A DNA stretch of 64,000 bases from the NCBI GenBank assembly GCA_964035575.1, contig OZ037856.1, forward strand, positions 558,001 to 622,000, given 5' to 3'. Position 1 is the first letter of the stretch. Each line of letters starts with the position of its first letter. Origin of the DNA: Rhynchopus sp. YZ270_cl-10 (taxonomy: Eukaryota > Euglenozoa > Diplonemea > Diplonemida > Diplonemidae). The position numbers and the translations under genes were made by a program. Below are positions 11,600-21,900 of this stretch, one piece after another. The notes beneath the pieces are model-generated. The model was not told the origin of the DNA. It searched no databases and saw nothing but the letters and a program-made list of their open reading frames with translations.

Positions 11600-12165
11600 A
11601 TTTTTTGTTTTTTTTTCCCCTATTTTTTGCTGGTTTTTGGGTGACGGGGTGCAAATTCGTGACCCAAAACACAGTTTTTTGGCATTTCCGGAATCCGTCC
11701 AGAAAGTGGTGGGGTCAATCTCGAAAATTGGACAATTTTTTGACCACTTAAATTTTTTGAAAATATGAGCCCGGTCACTAATACGTGGGGCCCATTTTCG
11801 GCCAAAAAATGCTGCTGAAAAAAATTTTCAGGTGAAAATTTTTCAGCCCCAAAACATGCCGCGATTGGCATTTCCGGGATCTGTCCGCGCTGTGGTGGGG
11901 TCAATTTGCCGAAATGGCCAAGTTCTTGGTTTTGGTCAAAATGAGTGTAAGGTAAAGGGGGCAAGGTAAATCCCACAACCCAGATTTTCTCTCTCTGATG
12001 CTGAAACCATGAAAATGTGCAAAAACACCGGCATTTGCATTTCCGGAATCCGTCCGTTCTGTGGTGGGGTCAATTTGCCAAAATGGACAAGTTCTTGATT
12101 TTGGTCAAAACCCGTCAGTGTAAGGTAAAGGGGTCCAAGTGTTTGCCTGTAGAAGCACATGGTAG
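11600..12165 (-). repeat. Modular dispersed repeat, copy A
   Basis: The minus strand here is clearly similar to plus-strand 39870-40480 over several hundred bases. Each module of about 150-190 bp carries TTGACCAAAACCAAGAACTT, then GACCCCACCACAG, then CGGACGGATTCCGGAAATG. At least three modules are in tandem, and a partial one lies at 12240-12330. Single degenerate modules also lie near 16890-16935 and 59280-59340. Open frames inside it are fortuitous. Confidence 0.8.
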
Positions 12166-12507
12166 CAGGGGTTTAAGGGCCCCCCATTCGTGTACATTTT
12201 GCAAAAAAACGCGGGCATCTTGTATTTTTTATTTTGCCCGAAAACACCGGCATTTGCATTTCCTGAATCCGCCGGTTCTGTGGTGGGGTCAATTTGCCGA
12301 AATGGACGAGTTTTTATAAATTTTGGTCAAAATCGTGTACGACCCCAGTGAAGAAAAAAATTTTCGAGGAAAAAAAAACCCCAAAATGTCCGCGTTTTCT
12401 GGAATTTCAGACCCCCCCCCCCTCCCCCCCCAAAAACGCGGACATTGTCCGCGTTTTTTGTTTTGATGCCACCCCTTAGTGGAGTAGAAGTTAATTTAAA
12501 GTGGCTC

Positions 12508-13900
12508 CAGTACACAGTACACAGTACACAGTACACAGTACACAGTACACAGTACACAGTACACAGTACACAGTACACAGTACACAGTACACAGTACACA
12601 GTACACAGTACACAGTACACAGTACACAGTACACAGTACACAGTACACAGTACACAGTACACAGTACACAGTATACAGTACACAGTACACAGTATACACA
12701 GTATACACAGTATACACAGTATACACAGTATACACAGTATACACAGTATACACAGTATACACAGTATACACAGTATACACAGTATACACAGTATACACAG
12801 TATACACAGTATACACAGTATACACAGTATACACAGTATACACAGTATACACAGTATACACAGTATACACAGTATACACAGTATACACAGTATACACAGT
12901 ATACACAGTATACACAGTATACACAGTATACACAGTATACACAGTATACACAGTATACACAGTATACACAGTATACACAGTATACACAGTATACACAGTA
13001 TACACAGTATACACAGTATACACAGTATACACAGTATACACAGTATACACAGTATACACAGTATACACAGTATACACAGTATACACAGTATACACAGTAT
13101 ACACAGTATACACAGTATACACAGTATACACAGTATACACAGTATACACAGTATACACAGTATACACAGTATACACAGTATACACAGTATACACAGTATA
13201 CACAGTATACACAGTATACACAGTATACACAGTATACACAGTATACACAGTATACACAGTATACACAGTATACACAGTATACACAGTATACACAGTATAC
13301 ACAGTATACACAGTATACACAGTATACACAGTATACACAGTATACACAGTATACACAGTATACACAGTATACACAGTATACACAGTATACACAGTATACA
13401 CAGTATACACAGTATACACAGTATACACAGTATACACAGTATACACAGTATACACAGTATACACAGTATACACAGTATACACAGTATACACAGTATACAC
13501 AGTATACACAGTATACACAGTATACACAGTATACACAGTATACACAGTATACACAGTATACACAGTATACACAGTATACACAGTATACACAGTATACACA
13601 GTATACACAGTATACACAGTATACACAGTATACACAGTATACACAGTATACACAGTATACACAGTATACACAGTATACACAGTATACACAGTATACACAG
13701 TATACACAGTATACACAGTATACACAGTATACACAGTATACACAGTATACACAGTATACACAGTATACACAGTATACACAGTACACACAGTACACAGTAC
13801 ACAGTACACAGTACACAGTACACAGTACACAGTACACAGTACACAGTACACAGTACACAGTACACAGTACACAGTACACAGTACACAGTACACAGTACAG
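12508..13900. repeat. Satellite array of 7-bp (CAGTACA) and 9-bp (CAGTATACA) units
   Basis: About 26 copies of CAGTACA (12508 to about 12689) lead into about 121 nearly perfect copies of the 9-bp unit CAGTATACA (to about 13780), then about 17 copies of the 7-bp unit. The 9-bp unit is the 7-bp unit plus TA. Because neither unit creates stops, most frames stay open; the predicted His-Ser, Cys-Ile-Leu or Thr-Val-Tyr polypeptides are artefacts. Flanks share a direct repeat: GAAGTTAATTTAAAG with GGCTCCA on the left (12488-12509), and GAAGTCAATTTAAAGGCTCC on the right (13902-13922). Confidence 0.97.
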
Positions 13901-14224
13901 TGAAGTCAATTTAAAGGCTCCATGGGTCTTTATACAGTAACGTATAGGGATTTCAGTGCATAAAGGGGGGTCGGCTCCACCAAAAGTTGCGTACCGTGGA
14001 GTGTGTTCCTGAATAAAAAAAATGGTCGGAATTGAAAGATTCGTAAAAAATAAATCCAAAGGAAAAAAATCGAAAACCTTCTTAAAAGAAATCCAACTTA
14101 GAGACGCCACTGTGCTGCGACCCAAAGAGGAGGTTTTCTTAAGGAATTCCTTAAGAAACCTGCGTAGAAACGTTCCCAAAGGGGGTACCACAGCCAAAAA
14201 TCACCTAACCATCCACAGAGGCAT

Positions 14225-14310
14225 AAAAAAAATCGTGCGACCCCGGAATTGAACGTTTTCGTAACCGATCTTTCCAAATAAATAAAATTTGAAAAAAAAA
14301 TTTTTGAAGA
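14225..14310 (-). repeat. Short box-B-containing repeat
   Basis: Plus-strand CCCCGGAATTGAACGTTTTC followed by CTTTCCAAATAAATAAAA. The minus strand contains GTTCAATTCC, matching polymerase III box B. Similar copies lie at 6326-6372 and 14935-15010. No matching tRNA cloverleaf can be drawn, so I call it SINE-like only. Confidence 0.5.
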
Positions 14311-14453
14311 AAATTCATAAAATCCATGTGACCACGGTTTTGTACTAGACCCCCCCGTTGCCAAATTACCAAACTTGTCCGCTCACCCCCCCGGAGACCC
14401 CCCCCCCTCCCCCCCCCGGATGACATCCGTTGAAAGTAAAAAAGAGGCTTCCC

Positions 14454-15230
14454 AATGGCCGTGTCGGTTTTTTCTCGTTTTCTTATCGGTGACTCAAGAA
14501 ATAAAGTGTCAACAAACGCCCAAAAAATTTAGCCTATATGCATTTCCGGACTCCGCCCAATAAAATAAAAAAAAAATCGAAAACTTTAGTGGAGTTGAAG
14601 TTACATAAAAACCAGACCATGGCTATTAGGTACTAATACAGGCAAATTCCTTAGCAAAACGGGCCAACTTCCCGCACAAATACTAGTGACAGCGAAAAAT
14701 TTTCTGCGAGACGAAACCGGCGTTATTTGAATGATATTGTGAACCCTCATTCCAAAGAAAAAAAAATCGAAAACTTTCTTGAAGTTACTTCATGGTGAAA
14801 CATCTTGGTCATTAGAAGGAAAACCCCGGTTTACAAGGGAAATCCTTAAGGAAATGGGTGTGGTAAGGGAAAACCTTAAGGAACCTACTGAAAACCACCC
14901 CCCTCACGATTTTTCTTCAGAAAACCACAGGTGTATAAAAAAAATTGTCCGACCCCGGAATTGAACGATTTTACACCCGATCTTTCAAAATAAATAAAAA
15001 TCGAAAAAAAAATTTGGGCTAATAATTCCGAGGATGATTGCGGGCACGCCCGCAAGCGTTTGCGACACCGAGGGTGCAATTTTTCCCTCCGAAAACGCGC
15101 TTATATGAATTTCCGGGGCAATCTGAAAAAATTCCGGGGTCGGACAATTTTTTTAACGAAAAATGGATAACCTAAAAACCAGACCAAAATCGGGCTGTTC
15201 TATACGGCTGGGCAGATTTTGGATGATATA
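14454..15230. other. Repeat-derived, no gene seen
   Basis: This holds fragments shared with 14000-14310 (AAAAAAATCGAAAACTT; CCTTAAGGAA words near 14140 and 14850) and another box-B-like copy at 14935-15010. Short frames lack protein character. It adjoins the HU-domain gene stop and may have replaced downstream exons. Confidence 0.5.
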
Positions 15231-15830
15231 TTACCCGGGGTAAAAGGGTTCATACTTTTGAGATCTAAACGACAGCCGGGCCACCCCGAAGTCCACTGTG
15301 AAATTGCCCCCCTTTGCTGCAATGTCGCCGAACTTCCTGCATATGTCTTTCAGTGCGTTGTTGCAGGCGTCCTTTGCTACTCCTGCCTTGATGGCGATGG
15401 CGGAGATGTTTGCAGACGACCCTGCGACTGTGCCGCTGGCAGCAAGGGACACACCACGCGACGTCGACAGCGAGAACGCTGCACAGAAGTTCGGCAGCAG
15501 CGTGAAGGTGGGCAGCAGCTCCAGCTTCTCCCCCCAGTTGCCACGGTTCACCTTGATCTTCCGGAAGGACAGCGCCGCAAAGCCAGGAACAGTAACCCCC
15601 TTGACCTTCAGCAGCTGGTCACTGATGTACGAGCACAGTGCCACCCAAATGCGCTTCAAAGTGAAGTACGACAAACACGAGGCCCCTGGGTTCTCCGCCA
15701 CAAGCTTCAACACACTGTCAATCGTGACATGAGACGGCAGCCGTGCAGACTGGGTAGAGCTCTTGACCAACTCCTTCGTTGCAGCTGCCTCTTCTGCAGA
15801 GTTCAGCGGGTATCCGACTAGGGCAACCAT
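15231..15830 (-). CDS. CCDC81-like protein with two HU-type domains, 199 residues
   Basis: CCDC81 family proteins carry two tandem eukaryotic HU domains (related to bacterial HU/IHF) and act in centrosome or cilium biology. The ATG at 15830 is the first in frame; the open frame runs about 10 codons further upstream without an ATG. The first HU domain (residues about 30-110) includes LKRIWVALCSYISDQLLKVK, then GVTVPGFAALSFRKIKV. The second (about 125-195) includes CNNALKDICRKFGDIAAKGG, then FTVDFGVARLSFRSQKYEPF, close to the human CCDC81 segment ending KMRFYKDF. The protein stops right after the second HU domain, where metazoan homologues continue with a long helical tail. The sequence just beyond is repeat-derived, so the tail may have been lost, or the short form may be natural. 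A GGGTAATA at the stop could also hide a non-standard donor. Confidence 0.75.
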   Translation of the reverse strand: MVALVGYPLNSAEEAAATKELVKSSTQSARLPSHVTIDSVLKLVAENPGASCLSYFTLKRIWVALCSYISDQLLKVKGVTVPGFAALSFRKIKVNRGNWGEKLELLPTFTLLPNFCAAFSLSTSRGVSLAASGTVAGSSANISAIAIKAGVAKDACNNALKDICRKFGDIAAKGGNFTVDFGVARLSFRSQKYEPFYPG

Positions 15831-15857
15831 TTGGTTTACAGGGATAAAAAAGCGCAA

Positions 15858-15887
15858 GATGAACCTAAGCCTCTCGCTTAGTCACCT
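15858..15887 (+). repeat. Loop-conserved hairpin, copy 26 bp upstream of the HU gene
   Basis: GATGAACCTAAGC, loop CTCTC, GCTTAGTCACC: the stem CTAAGC/GCTTAG extends through TGA/TCA. Confidence 0.7.
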
Positions 15888-16590
15888 TTCGAGAACAACC
15901 TCCCCACACTGTGTAAATGAAAAAACTATGCCCACATCCTGCGTTTGTTGAGAAGGTGGTTCAGAAATAAAAGTTTACTTGAAATACAAAACCCACCTTG
16001 GTACATCACCCGGTTGTACCGGGGGTGGACACCCCCCCAGCCATGCAGCCCTACATCCATTTCGTTTACATCTGATATGTGCCACTCCCGCTTTCACTCA
16101 TCAGCCAGATAAACTGGGGATCTATCGGTGAACTCAGCACTCTTCTGCTACGCCTAACAGTTACAAGGTAAAGGCGAACCAGATGCGTTCCTTTTGACAG
16201 ATTGAACGCAACGACTACTACAACTGAAGTATGGTGACGCAAAAATAAAAAACCTCTGGGTAGGTAGCTGTGGGTATTGGTTCGGTGCTGTTTCGAAGTT
16301 GCTTTATTTTTCCTAATTATAATTATACGAAACAGTTTTGTTAAAAAGGCATCTATGCAAAAAAGGGGGGAACGCAATAACACATTTGTAGACGAGGGGG
16401 CTGCTCGAATGAACAGAGTGACTTCTTGAAACTACCCTAATATTGTGAGGAGAAGAACGCAACCAGAGAACAGTCTGAGGCAGACACACACGTCTCTCGG
16501 TTGTGAAGACAAAAGAGGGTGTTGTACAGACCAGTTGTGAGCAACCTGCTTCGGGCATTATGTTTCGTGCAATAGAAGAAAAATTTATGA

Positions 16591-16625
16591 GATATGAACC
16601 TAAGCCTCTCGTGCTTAGACACCTT
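16591..16625 (+). repeat. Loop-conserved hairpin copy
   Basis: ATGAACCTAAGC, loop CTCTCGT, GCTTAGACACC. Stem CTAAGC/GCTTAG. Confidence 0.7.
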
Positions 16626-17223
16626 TGAACCAAAAAAAAACACAAGCTAGGTTATTGGGGTTTTTTTTTGATAGATTGTTGGGTCAGTGTAGTTGTGTTG
16701 TCACAGTTGTGTGCGCATGACAAAGCTTGTGGGCGGCATCCAAGAATGGGTGTGTTTGATGCCTCCTTTCCCTTCCCTTCCCGCTTTTCTCCCTTTAGTC
16801 CACAACATTTCTGTTTTCTGTTTTCTGAGTGTTCTCAGTTGCGACGTACCTTGGTCGGGGTAACGTCGGGGTGGGAAAACTGTGTTCTTTTTACATTTCC
16901 GGAGATTTCCCAGCCAGTAGTGGGGTCATTTTGAAAAAATCGACAAATTGTTATGTTAGCATTAATGTAAGGATTGCGACCCCTTTTTTTGAGAATGACG
17001 GCCTTTTCTTTTTCTAGTGGTTGTTTTTGTTTTTTTTTTTTTTTTTTGTTATTTGTATTTTTGTTTTGGGGTGGGGGTAAGCAGTTTTCTATATGAAAGG
17101 CGTTTCATGTAAAATAGACCAAAACTATCTTTTGTCTAATTCCTTGCAATCATTCATACTACTTTTAAAAGGGGGAAAAGATGGTCCATTTCTCCAAATC
17201 ACACTTTAGTGGAACTCTGTACA

Positions 17224-18246
17224 CTACAGGCCCAACGACAAAAACCCGAGCACGTACTCAATAAGTGTAAACGGAAGCAACGGCACCGACAGGAACCATG
17301 GGAGCCCAAAGCCGTAGGAGAGCTGGAAGCTCAGCCCCAACACTGTAAAGACTGCGGACACGAAGGCACGCACCTTATGGTTTGGCTCCTCTTTCACGAT
17401 GGCGCGCTTATGCAAAAAGTTCAGGCAGGCGTTCGAAAGAATGTCAGCACCACGCATGGCACTGTAGAAGGCAGAGATGATACGCTGCAGACACCACACG
17501 ATGATGGTGGTGGGCAGGCGGAACACAATCTGCGACAGGAAGGGCACCCACTTCCAGTGCTCCTCGGGGACCAGCGCCTTGATGAACGGGATCACATGCG
17601 ACACCCCAAAGTGGTTCTCCAGCACACCCCCAAAGGAAACACCCAGTGCAATCACCTGTGCAAATTGGTTTCTGAGACACGCAATCACCGCACCAAAGCC
17701 TGCATAGAACCCGACCAGAGCATCACGACAGTCATCAGGGTTGACCTCACGCAGGACGATGTTTCCGTTCTTTTGCACCCATTTGTCAGGTGTGAGACTT
17801 TCTGTACCAGTGTTTTGTTCGTTGTATTCCTTGACAAGGCGGAGTACGTCGTCCTCAATCTTCTTCCAAGCTGTCACAATTTTTTCGTTTCCAACAAGCC
17901 TGAATGCCTCTATCGTGGTCACCGTGAGCATGAAGGAGCCACCAAAGAAGGTGAGGATGATGCCCCAGATGACCGACAGCTCGTCCCAGAAGGGCAGGAC
18001 TGCAGCGTAGGCTTGCTTGCAGAGGATCCACAGCTGCGGCAGGTATGGGATGATCAGGTCCACAAGCTTGAGCACAGCGAGGATGGCGGGCTTCACCATG
18101 GCGGCGGACTCCTTGTACTTCTCGGGAATTCGGTTGATCGTCTTGTCAAGCAGGTCTCCGCCCATCTCCTCAACAGATTGGCTCCGCTTGCGGGCCTTCT
18201 CCTCTTCTTCGATCTCCTTTTCAGACTTCCCAAAAAGTCTGTGCAT
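17224..18246 (-). CDS. Polytopic membrane protein of unknown function, 340 residues
   Basis: The ATG at 18246 (MHRLFGKSEKEIEEEEKAR) is preferred. The frame stays open upstream to 18375, but that part is low-complexity leader. The cytosolic-looking N-terminus of about 50 residues is strongly charged. Several hydrophobic spans follow: ILTFFGGSFMLTVTTIEAF (about residue 105), ALVGFYAGFGAVIACLRNQF (about 190), VFRLPTTIIVWCLQRII (about 255), and two or more near the C-terminus (VRAFVSAVFTVLGLSFQLSY; FLSVPLLPFTLIEYVLGFL). Between the first two lies a hydrophilic loop with KKIEDDVLRLVKEYNE. No catalytic motif or family was recognised. It is probably an endomembrane or mitochondrion-related membrane protein, by topology only. 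Apparently one coding exon. Confidence 0.75.
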   Translation of the reverse strand: MHRLFGKSEKEIEEEEKARKRSQSVEEMGGDLLDKTINRIPEKYKESAAMVKPAILAVLKLVDLIIPYLPQLWILCKQAYAAVLPFWDELSVIWGIILTFFGGSFMLTVTTIEAFRLVGNEKIVTAWKKIEDDVLRLVKEYNEQNTGTESLTPDKWVQKNGNIVLREVNPDDCRDALVGFYAGFGAVIACLRNQFAQVIALGVSFGGVLENHFGVSHVIPFIKALVPEEHWKWVPFLSQIVFRLPTTIIVWCLQRIISAFYSAMRGADILSNACLNFLHKRAIVKEEPNHKVRAFVSAVFTVLGLSFQLSYGFGLPWFLSVPLLPFTLIEYVLGFLSLGL

Positions 18247-18650
18247 TGTGAATAGGTTATTGATTGCTGCTGCGTGCTCTGTTGTAATGTTCTTTTGGAG
18301 GGTGAAGGGAGGGAAGGGGGGAAATGAAAATAATCCACCCTTGAGTTCGGGAGAAAGAATTGTGTGCCATCGCAAGCAGGAAGGCGCGGGAAAAGAGTGG
18401 CATATTTTCTCTTGTCAACCCAAAGTGCGCAACAGGTTCTTCCAAAGGTAAATTCACTGGACAAATGGGAAAAAAGAAGGAAGCATTTTTTGGTTTTTTT
18501 TTGATAAAAATATTTATAGTAAGAATGTGCTGCTCGTGCGCACATCGTTTAAAAGAATGAGGGGATGGGGGGAAACCGGAAATGACAGTAATGCCATTCG
18601 AGTGTATTTATAATCTGAGGGAAATGTGGATAGAAGAAGAAAGGTTACAA

Positions 18651-18684
18651 AGACGAACCTAAGCCTCTCATGATTAGTCATCTT
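18651..18684 (+). repeat. Loop-conserved hairpin copy with changed stem
   Basis: GACGAACCTAAGC, loop CTCTCAT, GATTAGTCATC. The TAA/TTA core pairs; the outer GA/TC also pairs. Confidence 0.6.
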
Positions 18685-18747
18685 GAAGAAACACTTGAAA
18701 GTTGAATGTGTCACGCTGTGCGTAGGTCTCGCAATGTGAATTGACAT

Positions 18748-18805
18748 AAAAACGGTAGTTGAAGTGCAAACGCCTCTGTGGATGCAGGCATCGGTTCTCC
18801 GCGGG
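18748..18805 (+). repeat. GTGCAAACGCCTC family copy
   Basis: GTTGAAGTGCAAACGCCTCT, then GGATGCAGGCATCGGTTCTC, then CGCGGGTTTTGC. Ends GCAAAC and GTTTTGC can pair, and GCCT pairs with AGGC. Related copies: 26690, 31802, 38132, 39459, 49065, 57375. Confidence 0.6.
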
Positions 18806-18980
18806 TTTTGCAACATAAAAAAAAGAAAAAAAACACCCCATTCTGGAAACCCGATACATAACGTCAGCCACCAAGTGGTCTGCATGTATCCATTCATCAG
18901 ATAATGAACAGAGATCGGTGGATCCCCCCAAGCTGCATCCGGGTGAGATAAGTTTCGGCAGTTGCGAAATACTTCACATT

Positions 18981-21900
18981 TTAGGCCATTTTTTTGCTTG
19001 ATTTGCCTTTTTTGGCTTTGGATTTGCCTTGGGGTTTGGCATCGACTTCAATGGTTTCTTCGTACATAACATCTGTGAACCCCTCTCTCGGACACACACT
19101 AACCTGGGTGTCGCTGTGGTACATCCCTATGAAGGGCTTGCAAACAGCAGGAACCTTGACGGTCCGCTTCTCCACAACCCTAGGTGCGCCAGGTTCCTTC
19201 ACAGCAAACGTCATTACTCCATTGGCCACCGACACTTCTACTGATACATTCTCAGTGGTGAGCGGTGGGTAGTGCATGACGATCCGGTTGTTGCTGAGCG
19301 TTCCGTGGTGTGTGTACACAAAAATGTCCTCCTGCTCGTAGGGACACTCGTCAACGAGTTCAACGCCTTGCCCTGCGACACCGACAACGAATCCTTGAGT
19401 AGTTTTTTTGACCAACACATCCCATTTGAACGTTGTAGACGCGGTGTGCAACACTGGCCCCAGGATCCTCGTGTAGGCCGTTACCGCGCTGGGTTGATAG
19501 GAAAAGTCGGTGTTGGAAGCGCCGTGTTGACGCAGGCTGTTGAGGAAGGTGAACCCGTCTAGCAGTGCTCGGGCCTCTTTTTCCTCCTCGTTCGAATCGT
19601 CGACGTCCTCGATGTACTCACCAACCTGCCCTTTGCTGTACAGCCCCACCAGGGGGTGCACCTCCGCCACGTCTTCTTCGATGCGCAAAAATTTGTCAAT
19701 GAGCGACCCATCAACAGCAAACTGGACAGTGCGCGCATCCATGTCAAGCTTCACGGTGATCTCGTTTATCTGTGAGTTAAAGGGCTTCCCTTCGAAGCCC
19801 TCATCTCCGTGCTGGCATTTGCCATGATTGGATATGTACCACGTAGTAGGCTTCCTATAGAGCGCACCGTCTAGGATCACGTTCTTCGTGGCAATGCCCA
19901 CCATGCTTCCGTTGGGTTTCCCTGTGATGATCACTTTCCACACCTTCTTCCCGGACTTGATGCCGCCACGGATAGCGGCAGAGTACTTTGCACTTGTGAT
20001 GGAAACCTTGGTGGAGCTTTCGATTTCGATGTACTTCCCTGCTCTGATCCATGCGTTGTTGTCGGTTTTGTTTTCTGCCATCGGCACTTTCTGTATACTG
20101 ACAGAGTCGCGGCCTTGGAGAGATAACACAGGGGCGTGCGGGTTGACCACCGAGAAGCTCTGATATTCGGTTGCAAGCGTGGCACCCGTACAGGGTATGG
20201 CGGAACACTTGAAGCTGTTCTTGGCATTCGGATCGGGCATGTATCGAATCAAAATATCGTTGTCAGCATCGAGTGTTGTTGCACCTGGACCCACGCCTAC
20301 CTGGATTTTTCCATCGACTATGGTGATTCTCTTGCCCCTGCTATTTTTATCTTCGTCTGTTTCTTCGAAAGAGAATACAACTGGCAGGGCGGCATTGATG
20401 AGGGAGATTCTGTACTGGGCGGCTTCTTGGGACTTCGCGCCCACGATGCGTGTCTCGTCTACTGCGTAAACAGTGTACGGTGAGGGCATGTCGAAGATGT
20501 CTAGTTTTTCGATAACTGGCATCGGCATTTCAAGACGCCCGGGAGAGGACGTGTTTGGGGACAACGAAATCCCGAACCCCGCCTCTCCTTCGGGTACCTC
20601 AACCCTGCCATCCTGTTCCAAACCCCATCGGAGCTTTCCACCAGACACACCATTGATGACGAGTAGCATCCCAGAAACATCCAGATCGCAGCTCTTCTTG
20701 GTAACCGGCTTGTCGGCGCTGCCTACGAGCGTTCCAAGTATGAGGGGGACGAACTGAGAGAACAGCAGACGGGCCGTGTAGTATGATCCAGGGGCAGCAT
20801 CGGAAAAGATAGCCTCAAAACTAGGCCCATCTTCAGTGACGTCGCAGGCAATCTCTTTTGCGCTGACTCCATGGGCAGGCTTGAACACCCAACCCCCAAA
20901 CGACAGGGATTTAGACGCGTCTTCTGTTTCGTCATCCGTGCCACGCTTCTCGCACACACTGACTTCGCCCTCGCCTGAAAAGCCCAAAAGGAGATGCGCC
21001 TCGGTGAGTGTGCAGGGGGTGTCGAAGAAGACCGTGTCCTTGCCATCACATGCCTTCACGTGGAACGCACCGTCGACCACGAGCACGGAGACCTCAAAGT
21101 ACGCCTTGTTCAGGGTAGAGTACTTCTTGGCGGTCTTGCCTCCCGAGGTCACACCTGTGGCGGAGTGCCACACGACACCTGTGCCGTCCAGATTGGAGAG
21201 GTTCTGTGCGTGTGTGATGAGGGGAGACCCCACCCCAACGTAGACGGGTGCATCAGAGGTGACGGTGATGTACCACGTCTTCGGCTGGGGGTTGGAAAGC
21301 TGCGCGCTTTCCAGGGAGAACAGGTTTGCAGTGGTGGCCTGTGTGGCCCTGGCCGTGAAGTCCTCGATCTCGATGCTGGCGTGGTGGCGGCCCCAGAAAA
21401 TCTCCTCCTCCTGCACAGCGTCCTGCCCACCTGCAACGAGGGTGGGCGGTGCGTACGGCCCTTGCAGGAAGGTCGACAGCGCCTTCCCCAACAACGCAGG
21501 TGACGACAGCGAGATGGCCTTCGGCAGAGCAGTGTGGATCGTCGGGACGAGCCCAACACCCAGCACATTGACACCACTCTGCTCCGCCTCCTGCAACGTC
21601 TCGGACACCTGGTCGGCCTCAAACGAGACGTCGGACATCGTCAAAAAGAACACCTGCTTCGCCTTCCCCCGCATCCCCTTCGCCATCGAGCACAGCAGAC
21701 GCAGAATATCGCCCTGGTTCCCTTCGACTTCCTTCTCCTCGCCCAGCTGCTTTGCGTGGACAAGAAGCGCAAATGTGGATGTGTCGTCCCACTCCCCCGA
21801 CGTATGCACACAGTGACACCCTGCCTCCGAGCAGAGCACCACACACGGATCAAAGTCGTTCATGGAAAGTGCGGCACGGAGCACTCCTACCAGCTCAAGG

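Larger units (their letters stand above)
8977..12482. mobile_element. TIR element with GGGGTGGCATC ends, split by the hAT insertion
   Basis: GGGGTGGCATCAAAACAAAA at 8984 continues for about 48 bp and returns as an inverted copy ending at about 12475. The outer flanks CCACTTTA and TTAGTGG extend the match. Both arms contain the perfect palindrome ACGCGGACAATGTCCGCGT. Without the hAT element this unit would be about 1.0 kb. Its interior holds the modular repeat described at 11600-12165. It has no coding capacity of its own and is of unknown family. Confidence 0.55.
8787..14453. mobile_element. Composite TIR-bounded block of 5.7 kb
   Basis: A 37-bp segment starting GGGAAGCCTCTTTTTTACTT at 8787 recurs as a perfect inverted copy ending at 14453. 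Homology continues inward less perfectly (GTAAATTTGGCAAC on the left, GTAATTTGGCAAC inverted on the right). AAT flanks both ends and may be a 3-bp target duplication. The block encloses a second TIR element, the hAT transposon and the satellite array. No transposase other than that of the hAT was seen. It could be one element that received insertions, or two copies of a short repeat in opposite orientation. Confidence 0.5.
15831..17223. other. Intergenic with two loop-conserved hairpins and a repeat module
   Basis: This carries hairpin copies at 15858-15887 and 16591-16625, one degenerate module of the GACCCC/CCGGA repeat at about 16890-16935, and a T-run of about 16 at 17032. No gene was seen on either strand. 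Confidence 0.55.
18247..18980. other. Intergenic with hairpin and GTGCAAACGCCTC repeat
   Basis: A hairpin copy lies at 18651-18684 and a GTGCAAACGCCTCTGTGG-type copy at 18748-18805. No gene was seen. Confidence 0.6.

Noticed and set aside
12327-14197. Very long open frames on both strands (up to 568 residues of His-Ser, Cys-Ile-Leu or Thr-Val-Tyr repeats)
   Set aside because: They are translations of the CAGTACA/CAGTATACA satellite, whose units contain no stops in most frames; no protein-like flanks.
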